DNA from: Hahella sp. HNIBRBA332
GTDB taxonomy: Bacteria; Pseudomonadota; Gammaproteobacteria; Pseudomonadales; Oleiphilaceae
Reading direction: 5' to 3'
Length of the DNA stretch: 64,000 nt
Assembly (NCBI RefSeq): GCF_030719035.1
Contig: NZ_CP132203.1
Coordinates: forward strand, 1,550,001-1,614,000
Shown: piece by piece, positions 34,309 through 43,079 of the stretch
How positions within the stretch are numbered: the stretch's first letter is position 1
Layout: each line of letters begins with the position of its first letter
Made by a program: the position numbers and the translations under genes
The notes under the pieces: model-generated
Told to the model about the DNA's origin: nothing
The model's input: the letters and a program-made list of their open reading frames with translations, nothing else
Database searches by the model: none

Positions 34309-36087
34309 ATGGATATATTGTTGAAGGCGGGCTATTTTCGCAGATTAAGACTTACCCGACGCTTGATGGTCGCCATCGCTGGGGCGTTGCTGCTGTTTTA
34401 TGGAGGCTTCGCCTTTTACACCCTGTCTGGTCTGAAGAAACAGGTGTATGAAGACTTCTACGCCCGCGCTGATTACCTTATGGAAATCGCCGTGCAGGCG
34501 AACGCTCAGAATATGTGGGATTTTGACCTGAGTAAAAGCAATCAGTTCGCCAAATCCCTTTCCAAAGACCCCGTCGTCAGCGCCGTCATCTTTGAGGTTT
34601 ACGACGCTGTCCAGAATGGCGGAAGTTTCTTTACCGGCAATATCGGCGGCATAGAGGAGGTGCGTCAGCGCTCTCCCAGTCTGGATGTGCTGGAGCCCGA
34701 ACGCAGTCGCTATGAATTTCGTGAGGAACGGGAAGTGATTTGGGAAAACTCAGTCATTGGCCGCGCCTATCTGTACTTCACTGACGACCCCGTGCAAGCC
34801 AAACTGGAAGAGCAAACCGCCAGTTTTGTTCTGGCTTTGCTGGGCTTTTTATTCCTGTACCTGGTGGCGCTTTTTTATATTTTCAGTCATTGGTTCAGCC
34901 GACCGTTTTTAGGCATGCATCAATTGGTGGTTAGCCTGGGTGGCAGTCTGGACAAATATCGCCGCGACATGGAGCAGGGCGATAGTAATGAGAACGCCTT
35001 GCCGGATTTGGGAAAACTGTTGCAGCAGAATGACATCGACACGCACCGGGAAGATGAGATGGGAGATTTCATCCGCGCCTTCACCCAGGTGATGCAGGCG
35101 TTTACCGTGGTGGCGTCGGAGTTGTCGCAGCGCTCGCAACATGTCAGCAAATTGAATGAAGAGCTGGAGAACCGCATTCAGGAGCGGACCTGGGAGCTTA
35201 AACGCGCCAACGCCAGCCTGCAGGAATCACTGGAGTCGCTGCAAGTGACTCAGTCACAGATGGTGCAGCAGGAAAAGTTGGCGTCCCTGGGACAACTGGC
35301 GGCGGGCGTCGCCCACGAAATCAACAACCCAATTGGTTATGTCGCCAGTAATATCAATCGGCTGAAAGAATATTATTCTGACTACGACAAGCTGTTCCAG
35401 GTGGTGGAGGCGCACCATGATCGCGTGCCGGTGGAAGTGGCGGCGGAGCTGGATCGGGTGAAGGATGAGATCGACTACGATTTTCTAAAAGAGGATTTAC
35501 CCGAACTCCTGCAGGATTGCCTGGAAGGCAGTCGCCGGGTGCAGGAAATCGTCGAAAATCTGAAGAACTACTCTCGCGTGGATCAGGGCGATGTGCACCA
35601 GGACTTCAATATCAACGACGTCATCACCAGCACGCTCAAACTGGTATGGAACGAGCTGAAGTATGACTGTGACGTGGAAACCGACTTGCAGAACACCGAC
35701 CTGACCTGCGGCAACCAGGGACAGATTAACCAGGTGGTCTCCAATATTCTGGTCAACGCCAGTCACGCCATCAAGGAAACCCAACGTCACGGCAAGGTGC
35801 GCATTCGCACCCACAGCGACGCGGAATGGGTGTATGCGGAAGTGTCCGACACCGGCTGCGGCATACCTCAGGAGATTGTCTGCAAGATCTTCGATCCTTT
35901 TTTCACCACTAAACCGGTCGGCAAAGGCACCGGGCTGGGATTGAATATTTCCTACGATATTATCGTCAATAAGCATCGCGGCGACATCAAAGTGGAGAGT
36001 CGACCGGGCGTGGGGTCGACGTTCATCATCAAACTGCCGATCGCCCAACGCAAGGCGCAGCCGGAGCGTCCATCTTCCGCCGCTTGA
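34309..36087 (+). CDS. Membrane-bound sensor histidine kinase
   Basis: About 592 residues from the ATG at 34309; a TTG at 34294 is an alternative, and neither has a clear site. A helix at about 20-40 and another at about 175-195 flank a periplasmic sensor region of about 130 residues. A HAMP-like linker and coiled coil lead to the H-box (LASLGQLAAGVAHEINNP, His about 336) and the ATPase domain (VSNILVNASHAIKE, VSDTGCGIP, GKGTGLGLNISYDI). The catalytic half closely resembles that of the kinase at 30412, so the two are probably paralogues converging on the same receivers. Confidence 0.9.
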   Translation: MDILLKAGYFRRLRLTRRLMVAIAGALLLFYGGFAFYTLSGLKKQVYEDFYARADYLMEIAVQANAQNMWDFDLSKSNQFAKSLSKDPVVSAVIFEVYDAVQNGGSFFTGNIGGIEEVRQRSPSLDVLEPERSRYEFREEREVIWENSVIGRAYLYFTDDPVQAKLEEQTASFVLALLGFLFLYLVALFYIFSHWFSRPFLGMHQLVVSLGGSLDKYRRDMEQGDSNENALPDLGKLLQQNDIDTHREDEMGDFIRAFTQVMQAFTVVASELSQRSQHVSKLNEELENRIQERTWELKRANASLQESLESLQVTQSQMVQQEKLASLGQLAAGVAHEINNPIGYVASNINRLKEYYSDYDKLFQVVEAHHDRVPVEVAAELDRVKDEIDYDFLKEDLPELLQDCLEGSRRVQEIVENLKNYSRVDQGDVHQDFNINDVITSTLKLVWNELKYDCDVETDLQNTDLTCGNQGQINQVVSNILVNASHAIKETQRHGKVRIRTHSDAEWVYAEVSDTGCGIPQEIVCKIFDPFFTTKPVGKGTGLGLNISYDIIVNKHRGDIKVESRPGVGSTFIIKLPIAQRKAQPERPSSAA

Positions 36088-36249
36088 GAGAAGATGCGCC
36101 CTTAGAAAATTAAGCCTATTGTCAGGCGACAAATTTCCTTAGAATCCCATGCTTCATGAGAAAGCGGGAAACTTACTCGTTATGTCGCTTTCCTAACTCA
36201 TAAAAGAAATATCAGAGAGGCGCGCCCAAAGTCTGGTCGGCTCTCATTG

Positions 36250-36262
36250 CGTGCGACGCACG
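36250..36262. promoter_or_regulatory. CGTGCG-N-CGCACG palindrome upstream of the CDF gene
   Basis: A perfect 6+1+6 inverted repeat about 87 bases before the start of the metal transporter gene. It is a candidate operator with no known match. Confidence 0.3.
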
Positions 36263-36348
36263 AAGATTTGCAACATCCATGTGGCTTAACAAGCCAGCAC
36301 AGATGGACAACTTAATACCGACAGATAAAGAAAAGGAGACCCGTACGC

Positions 36349-37290
36349 ATGGCGTCAGGTTCTAAAAAAGTGATTTATGCGGCCTTGATCGGCAACGCGC
36401 TGGTCGCGCTCACTAAATTCGCCGCGGCGGCTTTCACCGGCAGCTCGGCGATGTTTTCCGAAGGCGTTCACTCCGTGGTGGACACTGGTAACCAGGTGTT
36501 GTTGCTGCACGGGATGAAACGCTCCCAGCGTCCAGCTTCTGAGGATTTCCCGTTTGGACACGGCAAGGAAATCTACTTCTGGTCCTTCATTGTAGCGATC
36601 CTGATTTTCGCCTTGGGTGCGGGCATATCCATTTACGAGGGCGTTGAGCACATCCTGCACCCGCAGGTGGTGGAAAACCCGGTGGTTAACTATATCGTAC
36701 TGTCCCTGGCGATTATTTTTGAGGGCTTCGCTTTCGGTATGGCGGTCAAAGAGTTCCGCAACGCCAAAGGGCAGATGGGCTACGTCGAGGCCGTGCAACG
36801 GGGCAAAGACCCCTCCATGTTCGTCGTGCTGTTTGAAGACGCCGCCGCCATGCTGGGTCTTCTAGTGGCGCTGGGCGGCATTATCATGGGACAGGTGACC
36901 GGCAACCCGGTATACGATGGCGTCGCCTCGGTCATCATCGGTTGTATCCTCGGTCTGACGGCGTTGTGGCTGGCGGTGGAGACCAAAGGTCTGCTGATCG
37001 GTGAAAGCGCCAACAAGAAAGTGGTGAAAAGCATTCGTGAAATGACCAGCGCCATTCCGGGTGTAGAGCATGTCAACGAAGTGCTCACCATGCATATGGG
37101 GCCGGACTTTGTACTGGTAAACGTCTCTGTGGACTTCGACGACAATATTTCCGCTGGCGAGATTGAAACTCGCATCGCCGCTCTCGACGAACAGATCAAA
37201 TCCACCTTTCCAGAGTGCAAACGTATATTTGTGGAGGCGGAAAGTCGTCGTAAAAAGGCGGCGGTAGCGGCTCCCACTGTGGACGTGTAA
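36349..37290 (+). CDS. Cation diffusion facilitator family metal transporter
   Basis: The 313-residue protein has about six transmembrane helices and a soluble C-terminal domain. Metal-site residues are visible in SEGVHSVVDTGNQ and VVLFEDAAAMLGLLVALGG, and FPFGHGKEIYFWSF is a conserved loop of this subgroup. The sequence is closer to the SLC30A9 (ZnT9)-like branch than to classic ZitB proteins. The likely role is export of Zn2+ or a related divalent metal, driven by the proton gradient. AAAAGGAG precedes the ATG. It is monocistronic. Confidence 0.9.
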   Translation: MASGSKKVIYAALIGNALVALTKFAAAAFTGSSAMFSEGVHSVVDTGNQVLLLHGMKRSQRPASEDFPFGHGKEIYFWSFIVAILIFALGAGISIYEGVEHILHPQVVENPVVNYIVLSLAIIFEGFAFGMAVKEFRNAKGQMGYVEAVQRGKDPSMFVVLFEDAAAMLGLLVALGGIIMGQVTGNPVYDGVASVIIGCILGLTALWLAVETKGLLIGESANKKVVKSIREMTSAIPGVEHVNEVLTMHMGPDFVLVNVSVDFDDNISAGEIETRIAALDEQIKSTFPECKRIFVEAESRRKKAAVAAPTVDV

Positions 37291-37301
37291 TGTCTCACTT
37301 C

Positions 37302-37333
37302 AAGACAGCGGCGTCATTTGGCGCCACTGTCTT
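37302..37333 (+). terminator. Hairpin downstream of the CDF gene
   Basis: AAGACAG (37302-37308) pairs with CTGTCTT (37327-37333), with further pairing inside (GGCG/CGCC-like). The following CCTCCTTG is T-poor, so it is an imperfect terminator. Confidence 0.45.
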
Positions 37334-37403
37334 CCTCCTTGTCGCCATTTCTTCCTGGTCATCACTATTACTTGATCACGCGTACTGAATCTTTCCGGCG
37401 CTG

Positions 37404-38534
37404 CTAAGAGTCGGATATCAACCCCTGCCGGATCAGTTTGTCCCTGGCCTCTTCCTGAATCAGCTGGCAGGCGTCAGGATCGTCTAGATTCAGCGTCAGA
37501 GGCGAACGGGTCAGTTTGTTGCCATAGCTCGATTTGCCTTCGAATAAGAGGCCTTTCTCGGTAATCAGCAAATCCTCGCCGCCAAACAGTGGGCCTTGGC
37601 CGATCGCCAGAGCGCTGGGGTTTTCGAAGGCGAACCAGGGAGTGGCGTAAAGCTCTGGAAAGTATTCGCGGCCAGTGGCGGGATCAGTGTATGAGGCGAC
37701 ATAGTGCAGGCGGCCGCTGAGAAAGCTGGTCAAGGCGACGCCGCCGCAATAAGGCATGATGTCATCCACGATCGCGCCGGGCTCCCGCCAGAGAGTGACG
37801 CCCAGGCTGGTTTGATAGTCGCCGTTGCGGTCAATGACCAGGGCGGGTATGGCGCCATTGGCGTCAAACTGGAAGCGTTTCACACTGTCGCCATCGCTGA
37901 TGAAAAGCTGATCGCCCACCACTCTGACGCCATTGGGAGAGCCAAGTCCCCGTTCTCCGGCGATCCAGTCCCGCTGGAACCCGGTTATTTGCGGCGACCC
38001 GGCGGAGTCCGCTTCAGGAAACACCAGCGTAATGCGCGTCAGACCGGAAGTGGCGAAGAAGTTTTCATCCGCCACCAACAGTGCGCCGTCCGGGGCGAAA
38101 GCGACGCCATTAGGGATCGCCAGCGCATCAAAAGGGTCCTGCGTATCATCCCGGCGCGTTACGAATTCGAAGCGATAGTCGGGGTGAGACAGGTTGGCGG
38201 CGAGCAGGTGGTTGTTGCGAATGAGCAGCCAGCGCGTCTCCACACAGGATGTCAGCACCCAGTCGCCATGCTGCGCCATACCGGTGTAATTGCAACTGTC
38301 CAGTTCCAGAGGCGACAGCTCCGTGGAGAGGTAGGCGATTTCGCCGTTGGCGTCTGTGCGGGCGTCGATGCGGTATATGCCTTTGCCCCCGGTCACCAAT
38401 AATTGGCCGTCCGACGTAAACAGAATATTTTCCGCATCGGGAATGGCGACCAGGGTTTGTTTTTCCAGGCATCCGCTCAAAAACGGCGGCAGGATGGCGG
38501 CGGCGATTGCGGCGCGCCAGTTGTTTCGATTCAT
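37404..38534 (-). CDS. Beta-propeller-type lipoprotein
   Basis: The ATG at 38534, with AGGAAGGA upstream, gives 376 residues. The lipobox LSGC (about residues 20-23) marks it as an exported lipoprotein. The rest has repeated NHL/SMP-30-like blades (LFTSDGQLLVTGGKGIYRID, GVAFAPDGALLVADENF, GSPNGVRVVGDQLFISDGD), suggesting a six-bladed propeller. No catalytic residues were identified. Nothing nearby indicates its role. Confidence 0.8.
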   Translation of the reverse strand: MNRNNWRAAIAAAILPPFLSGCLEKQTLVAIPDAENILFTSDGQLLVTGGKGIYRIDARTDANGEIAYLSTELSPLELDSCNYTGMAQHGDWVLTSCVETRWLLIRNNHLLAANLSHPDYRFEFVTRRDDTQDPFDALAIPNGVAFAPDGALLVADENFFATSGLTRITLVFPEADSAGSPQITGFQRDWIAGERGLGSPNGVRVVGDQLFISDGDSVKRFQFDANGAIPALVIDRNGDYQTSLGVTLWREPGAIVDDIMPYCGGVALTSFLSGRLHYVASYTDPATGREYFPELYATPWFAFENPSALAIGQGPLFGGEDLLITEKGLLFEGKSSYGNKLTRSPLTLNLDDPDACQLIQEEARDKLIRQGLISDS

Positions 38535-38631
38535 GGATTTCCTTCCTGATGTTTTATTGTTGTTGGAAGGAAAATTGTCTTCGATTAACCCTGGGGCGAA
38601 CATCACTCAAACGAGTGGCGCGCCCGCTATC

Positions 38632-39270
38632 TCACGCCTTGCGATTCACCAGCCAGACCGCCGCTTCGACCCGGGAGCGCATGCCCATCTTCTTGAGAAT
38701 ATGCTTAACGTGAACTTTCACGGTGCCGTCGGAGATATTCAGATCGCGGGCGATGACTTTGTTGCTGTGTCCCTGTGCGATGCGGGTGAGAATCTCATAT
38801 TCACGGCTGGTCAGGGACGCGGAAGGATCGGCGGCTTCGACAGGCTTGCGCAGGGCGGAGGCGAGAATTTCCGTCAAGCGTTCGCTGATCGCCATTTTAC
38901 CGAGCGTCACTTGTTTGATCTTTTCCAGGATGTCTTCCGGCTCCATGTCCTTCAGCAAATAGCCATCGGCGCCGGCGCGGAAACAGTTCACCACATCGGC
39001 TTCGTTATCAGACACTGTCAGCATGATAATGCGAGAGTCCACACCGGCGGCGCGAATGGCGCGTAAGGTATCCAGGCCGTCCATGCCCTGCATATTGAGG
39101 TCCAGCAGAATCAGGTCTGGCTCCAGCTCTTTCGCCCTGGCCAGCCCTTCCTCGCCGTTTTTGGCTTCGGCGACGATATCCAGCTCATCTTCCAACTCAA
39201 TCAACTGTCGGATGCCTTTGCGAAACAGGGGGTGGTCGTCCACCATCATGATTGTTGCTTTTGCGCTCAT
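38632..39270 (-). CDS. narL: Nitrate/nitrite response regulator NarL
   Basis: The 212-residue regulator has a receiver (MMVDDHPLF, phosphoacceptor Asp 57 in ILLDLNMQG, Lys in LLKDMEP) and a LuxR-type helix-turn-helix (LTSREYEILTRIAQ, VKVHVKHILKKMGM). AAGGTGA precedes the ATG. It diverges from narK, but its kinase narX is 7.5 kb away at 46756. NarL-type sites occur upstream of narK (39453) and narG (48741). Confidence 0.93.
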   Translation of the reverse strand: MSAKATIMMVDDHPLFRKGIRQLIELEDELDIVAEAKNGEEGLARAKELEPDLILLDLNMQGMDGLDTLRAIRAAGVDSRIIMLTVSDNEADVVNCFRAGADGYLLKDMEPEDILEKIKQVTLGKMAISERLTEILASALRKPVEAADPSASLTSREYEILTRIAQGHSNKVIARDLNISDGTVKVHVKHILKKMGMRSRVEAAVWLVNRKA

Positions 39271-39374
39271 CTCAGCTTCACCTTGTCATTCTTTTTCATA
39301 TACGCCCAGCGTAATCTGGCGTGTTTCAGCATAACACGAACTCAGAGCAGCCCCTGCGACGGCGCGATAGGGAC

Positions 39375-39388
39375 TTGATCCATATCAG
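39375..39388. promoter_or_regulatory. FNR-like box upstream of narK
   Basis: TTGATCCATATCAG matches TTGAT-N4-ATCAA with one terminal mismatch. CATACT at 39416-39421 could be a -10 on the plus strand about 35-40 bases away. Confidence 0.6.
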
Positions 39389-39452
39389 GTTTGCCAACGA
39401 TGGTCCTGAGCTGCGCATACTGAGGATATACCGCTTTTGCGCCGGGTTCGTC

Positions 39453-39468
39453 TACCTCATTGGAGGTA
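39453..39468. promoter_or_regulatory. NarL/NarP-type 7-2-7 inverted site upstream of narK
   Basis: TACCTCATTGGAGGTA is a perfect TACCTC...GAGGTA inverted repeat with 7-2-7 spacing. The heptamers fit TACYNMT except for the innermost base in each half. Confidence 0.6.
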
Positions 39469-39674
39469 TAGGAAGTCTTTCTCTAATTCTCAGTTATCGG
39501 TCTAAGTTTATGAAAAATGGGAAATAGTTGTAACTCCTAAAGTCGATTGCGAGCAAATAGCTCACGCAGCCCCGACATTGAGCGCTACCCCCTCCGGAGC
39601 ATTGTCGCCCCATCTGTTTATAAAGATAGTTGAGCCGAAGATTATTTTTCAGGCCCAACGCAGAGGTAAGGCAT

Positions 39675-41291
39675 ATGGCGGACATCACTGCAGGCTGGAA
39701 TCCGGAGGACAGTGGGTTCTGGCAAAAAACAGGTAAAAAAGTAGCGAATCGGAACTTGTGGATCTCCATTCCGAGTTTGCTGTGCGGCTTCGCCGTATGG
39801 TTGTACTGGGGCGTCATCACAGTACAGATGTTGAATCTGGGCTTTCCGTTTCAGGCGTCGGAATTGTTCACATTGATGGCGATCTCCGGTCTGACCGGCG
39901 CCACGCTGCGTATTCCCAGCAGCTTTTTCATTCGCCTATGCGGTGGTCGCAACACCATCTTTTTCACCACGGCGTTGTTGATGATTCCGGCAGTCGGCGC
40001 AGGCATCGCCCTGCAGAATAAAGACACGCCCCTGTGGGTGTTCCAGTTACTGGCGTTACTATCCGGTCTTGGGGGGGGCAATTTCGCTTCTTCTATGTCC
40101 AATATCAGCTTTTTCTTTCCCAAGAAGCAGCAAGGGTTGGCGTTGGGGTTGAATGCCGGTCTGGGTAACTTCGGCGTCACCACCATGCAGATATTGGTGC
40201 CGTTGTTCATGACGTTCGGCGCTTTCGGCGCGGCGGGCGGCGACCCTATGACCCTGGTCAATCCATCTGGTACGCTGATCGGCAAGATTCCTGCGGGTTC
40301 CGAAACCTGGATCCAAAACGCAGGTTTTGTGTGGCTGTTGTTCCTGGCGCCACTGGCCTTCGCCGGCTGGTTTGGCATGAACAATATTCGCACCGATGAA
40401 GTGTCGCCCGATATTGGCGGACCTCTCGGCGCTTTCTCCAAGATCACCTTCATGTTGTTGATCGGCTTCCTGACCTCCGTCGCCGGTCTGTGGTTGATGT
40501 TGCCTGAATCCGCCAACGGCTCAGGGTGGGGTATCCCTAAAGAACTGGTGTTAGTGGGTGTGATCGCCGCCACGGTGTTCCTGCTCAAGCTGTTGCCGGG
40601 ACAGATTCGCAGCAGTCTGACTCGTCAGTACCGTATCTTCGGCAACCGTCATACCTGGGTGATGAGCGTCATCTACACCATGACTTTCGGCAGCTTTATT
40701 GGCTACGCAGCGGCCTTCCCGCTGGCGATCAAAGTAATCTTCGGCTATAGCCATGTGATGGTGGACGGGGTGATGACTCATAACACTGTTAATCCCAACG
40801 GTCCCAGCGCACTCATGTACGCTTGGATGGGCCCTTTCATCGGCGCGCTGATTCGCCCGGTGGGCGGCTGGATTTCCGATAAATTCGGTGGTGCGTTGGT
40901 CACTCAGATTTGTTCTCTGGTGATGGTGGTGTGCGCTCTGGCGGTCGCCTATTACATGAGTGCGGCCTATAACTCAGCAACCCCGGAAGAGTACTTTGCG
41001 CCTTTCTTCATCTTGTTCCTGGCGTTGTTCGCGGCGTCTGGCATCGGCAATGGCTCCACTTTCCGCACCATCGCCATGGTGTTCCCGAAAGAGCAGGCAG
41101 GCCCTGTGCTGGGCTGGACCTCTGCGGTGGCGGCCTATGGCGCTTTCTACATTCCGCAGGTGTTCGGCGAGCAGATCAAAGCCGCCACGCCAGAATACGC
41201 GCTGATCGGTTTTGCGGTGTTCTACGCGGTATGCGTTCTGGTGAACTGGTTCTTCTATCTGCGTAAAGGCGCTGAGTTTTATAACCCTTGA
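39675..41291 (+). CDS. narK: NarK-type nitrate/nitrite transporter
   Basis: The 538-residue MFS protein starts at the ATG at 39675, after AGAGGTAAGG. Twelve or more transmembrane helices are visible. The nitrate signature occurs as GGGNFASSMSNISFFFPKKQQG, with a second glycine-rich motif in GIGNGSTFRTIAMVF, placing it in the nitrate/nitrite porter family. It is monocistronic, followed by a strong terminator. FNR- and NarL-type sites lie upstream, consistent with supply of nitrate to NarGHI. Confidence 0.94.
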   Translation: MADITAGWNPEDSGFWQKTGKKVANRNLWISIPSLLCGFAVWLYWGVITVQMLNLGFPFQASELFTLMAISGLTGATLRIPSSFFIRLCGGRNTIFFTTALLMIPAVGAGIALQNKDTPLWVFQLLALLSGLGGGNFASSMSNISFFFPKKQQGLALGLNAGLGNFGVTTMQILVPLFMTFGAFGAAGGDPMTLVNPSGTLIGKIPAGSETWIQNAGFVWLLFLAPLAFAGWFGMNNIRTDEVSPDIGGPLGAFSKITFMLLIGFLTSVAGLWLMLPESANGSGWGIPKELVLVGVIAATVFLLKLLPGQIRSSLTRQYRIFGNRHTWVMSVIYTMTFGSFIGYAAAFPLAIKVIFGYSHVMVDGVMTHNTVNPNGPSALMYAWMGPFIGALIRPVGGWISDKFGGALVTQICSLVMVVCALAVAYYMSAAYNSATPEEYFAPFFILFLALFAASGIGNGSTFRTIAMVFPKEQAGPVLGWTSAVAAYGAFYIPQVFGEQIKAATPEYALIGFAVFYAVCVLVNWFFYLRKGAEFYNP

Positions 41292-41362
41292 TTCCCGAGT
41301 CACTCCTGCGGAGTGGAGTTTCGCCCCGTCGTTCACGCAGCTGGGACGAAACCTTTACCTTG

Positions 41363-41386
41363 GCGCGCCTTAGGGCGCGCTTTTTT
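41363..41386 (+). terminator. Intrinsic terminator after narK
   Basis: GCGCGCC (41363-41369) pairs with GGGCGCGC (41373-41380) across TTA and is followed by TTTTTT (41381-41386). Confidence 0.85.
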
Positions 41387-41415
41387 ATTAGGCGGAGAGT
41401 TTTGCAAGATAACTA

Positions 41416-42003
41416 TCAGCTTTTGAGAAGTTGATCCAGATCTTTGGCGATCATGTCGGCGCTGAGATCATCCCGCAGCAACAGGCGGGCTTTGCCATTC
41501 GCATCGAACACAAACGCAGCGGAGCTGTGGGAGACTTCATAGTTGCCGGTTTCATCGGGCTTACCATAGCCGAACGCCACCCGGTAGCGTTTGGTGAGGG
41601 TCTGTAGCGCATCCATGTCGCCGGTGAGGCCGACGAACTCCGGGCCAAAGGCGTCGGTATAAGCCTTGAGCTGTTCCGGCGCGTCTCTTTTAGGGTCTAC
41701 GCTGATAAACAGGATATTGATACGCTGCTGCTCGGCGGCCTCCAGTTTGCTGAGAGCGGACTTCAGTCTGGCGAGGGTGGTGGGGCAGATATCCGGACAA
41801 TAGGTGTAACCGAAAAACAGGATATTGTACTTGCCGGTGAAATCTTTCTCCGACACCGGAGCGGCGTTTTCACTTTGCAGCGAAAACTCCAGCTCTGGCA
41901 GCATGCCGCTGATATCGGTCCCTGACCACTCCAAAGGTTCCTGGCTACAGGCGCTGGTCAGCGCCAATACGATTGCGATAAAAACAAGGCGTATCGCCGT
42001 CAC
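41416..42003 (-). CDS. SCO1/SenC family copper chaperone lipoprotein
   Basis: The 195-residue protein has a lipobox (LTSAC, Cys about 19), so it is anchored at the periplasmic face. The SCO signature GYTYCPDICPTTLARL gives the Cu-binding cysteines (about 69 and 73), with the conserved His in EVSHSSAAFVFD. It delivers copper to the Cu-A centre of cytochrome oxidase. It lies 30 bases downstream of ctaG on the same strand, so the two are likely co-transcribed. Confidence 0.92.
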   Translation of the reverse strand: MTAIRLVFIAIVLALTSACSQEPLEWSGTDISGMLPELEFSLQSENAAPVSEKDFTGKYNILFFGYTYCPDICPTTLARLKSALSKLEAAEQQRINILFISVDPKRDAPEQLKAYTDAFGPEFVGLTGDMDALQTLTKRYRVAFGYGKPDETGNYEVSHSSAAFVFDANGKARLLLRDDLSADMIAKDLDQLLKS

Positions 42004-42033
42004 GAAGATATCTCCTTAACAGTTTCTGAAATT

Positions 42034-42894
42034 TCAAGCGGCGCCGCTGAGAGCGCTGGAACTGCGGACGTTCACCATATCCTGGCGTCGGATATAGGAT
42101 AACATCACCAAAATGGCGATGGCGCTCATCATCGCGGGGGGAATCCAGGTGATCACGCCGCCCACCATTTGGTCCGCCGCCGGCGCAATGGGAAAGGCTC
42201 GCCCGCAGATGGCGTAGATGTCATACAGTGTGGATTCCGATAACGTGATGTACGCGCCCAGCAGTATTTGGGGCACCATAATGGCCAATAGAATGATAAT
42301 GCGCCAGCCGAAGGAAGGGCCTTGCTGAGGTGAAGGATTAAGAATCAGCCACCAAAACAGCAGACCATCCAGAAACATGCTCCAGTTCATCAAATGGTAA
42401 AGCTTCAAGTCCAGCATGGCGTAAAAGTGTATGGACGGCGTCAGCCAGAAAAAGATGATACCGACGAATAAAAAAGCGGCCAACGGGGGAAACTGCAGTA
42501 TCCGGTAGCAACCCACAATCAACCCTGCGCCGGGAAGCGCTCTCCAGTCGACGTCGCGCAAGCGTTGCGGCGAGCCCGCCGCCAGCACTGACCATGGGGC
42601 CGCCAGAGCGATAAAGAAAGGCCCCAGATGATGCAGCACCAGATGCTGCAGGCGATGCGCGAAAAACAGGTATTGAGCGTAATAATCAAACCGTGTGTGC
42701 AGAACGGCGTATGTAATCGCTACGCCGACGAAGAATGACAGAGAGCGTGCGAAACTGATGGGGTGGCCCACTGCGCGCAACCTGCGCAAGCCGCGTATGT
42801 ACAGCGTGACGGTGACCAGGGAAACTAAAACGACCGAAGGATAAAATTCCCAAGGAGTGAGAACGGTAATCCATGTCGGAGCACTATCGGGCAT
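42034..42894 (-). CDS. Caa3_CtaG-type cytochrome c oxidase assembly membrane protein
   Basis: The 286-residue polytopic protein has about seven transmembrane helices. The family motifs RLQHLVLHHLGPFFIALAAPW and DLKLYHLMNWSMFLDGLLFWWLI are present. Members of the Caa3_CtaG family support assembly of aerobic cytochrome c oxidase, probably in copper handling. It precedes sco in a two-gene operon. The oxidase genes themselves are not in the window. Confidence 0.9.
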   Translation of the reverse strand: MPDSAPTWITVLTPWEFYPSVVLVSLVTVTLYIRGLRRLRAVGHPISFARSLSFFVGVAITYAVLHTRFDYYAQYLFFAHRLQHLVLHHLGPFFIALAAPWSVLAAGSPQRLRDVDWRALPGAGLIVGCYRILQFPPLAAFLFVGIIFFWLTPSIHFYAMLDLKLYHLMNWSMFLDGLLFWWLILNPSPQQGPSFGWRIIILLAIMVPQILLGAYITLSESTLYDIYAICGRAFPIAPAADQMVGGVITWIPPAMMSAIAILVMLSYIRRQDMVNVRSSSALSGAA

Positions 42895-43079
42895 GAGCGA
42901 CCTTTCCGTTACACCGCCGCGTTAACGTGAGGGCGGTGGTGATTTAAGTTATTGTTATTCAGATCTGTTCGACAGAGTTCTTGTTTTACCAGTCGCCACG
43001 TGAAATGACAATAACCGCCGTGCGGTGAAAAATACGGTACGCGCCGGCGAAATAACGATCTATATGACAGGAGTGAGTT

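Larger units (their letters stand above)
39271..39674. other. narL-narK divergent regulatory region
   Basis: This 404-base gap holds the FNR-like and NarL-like sites listed separately and the promoters of both genes. No extra gene was recognised. Confidence 0.6.
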
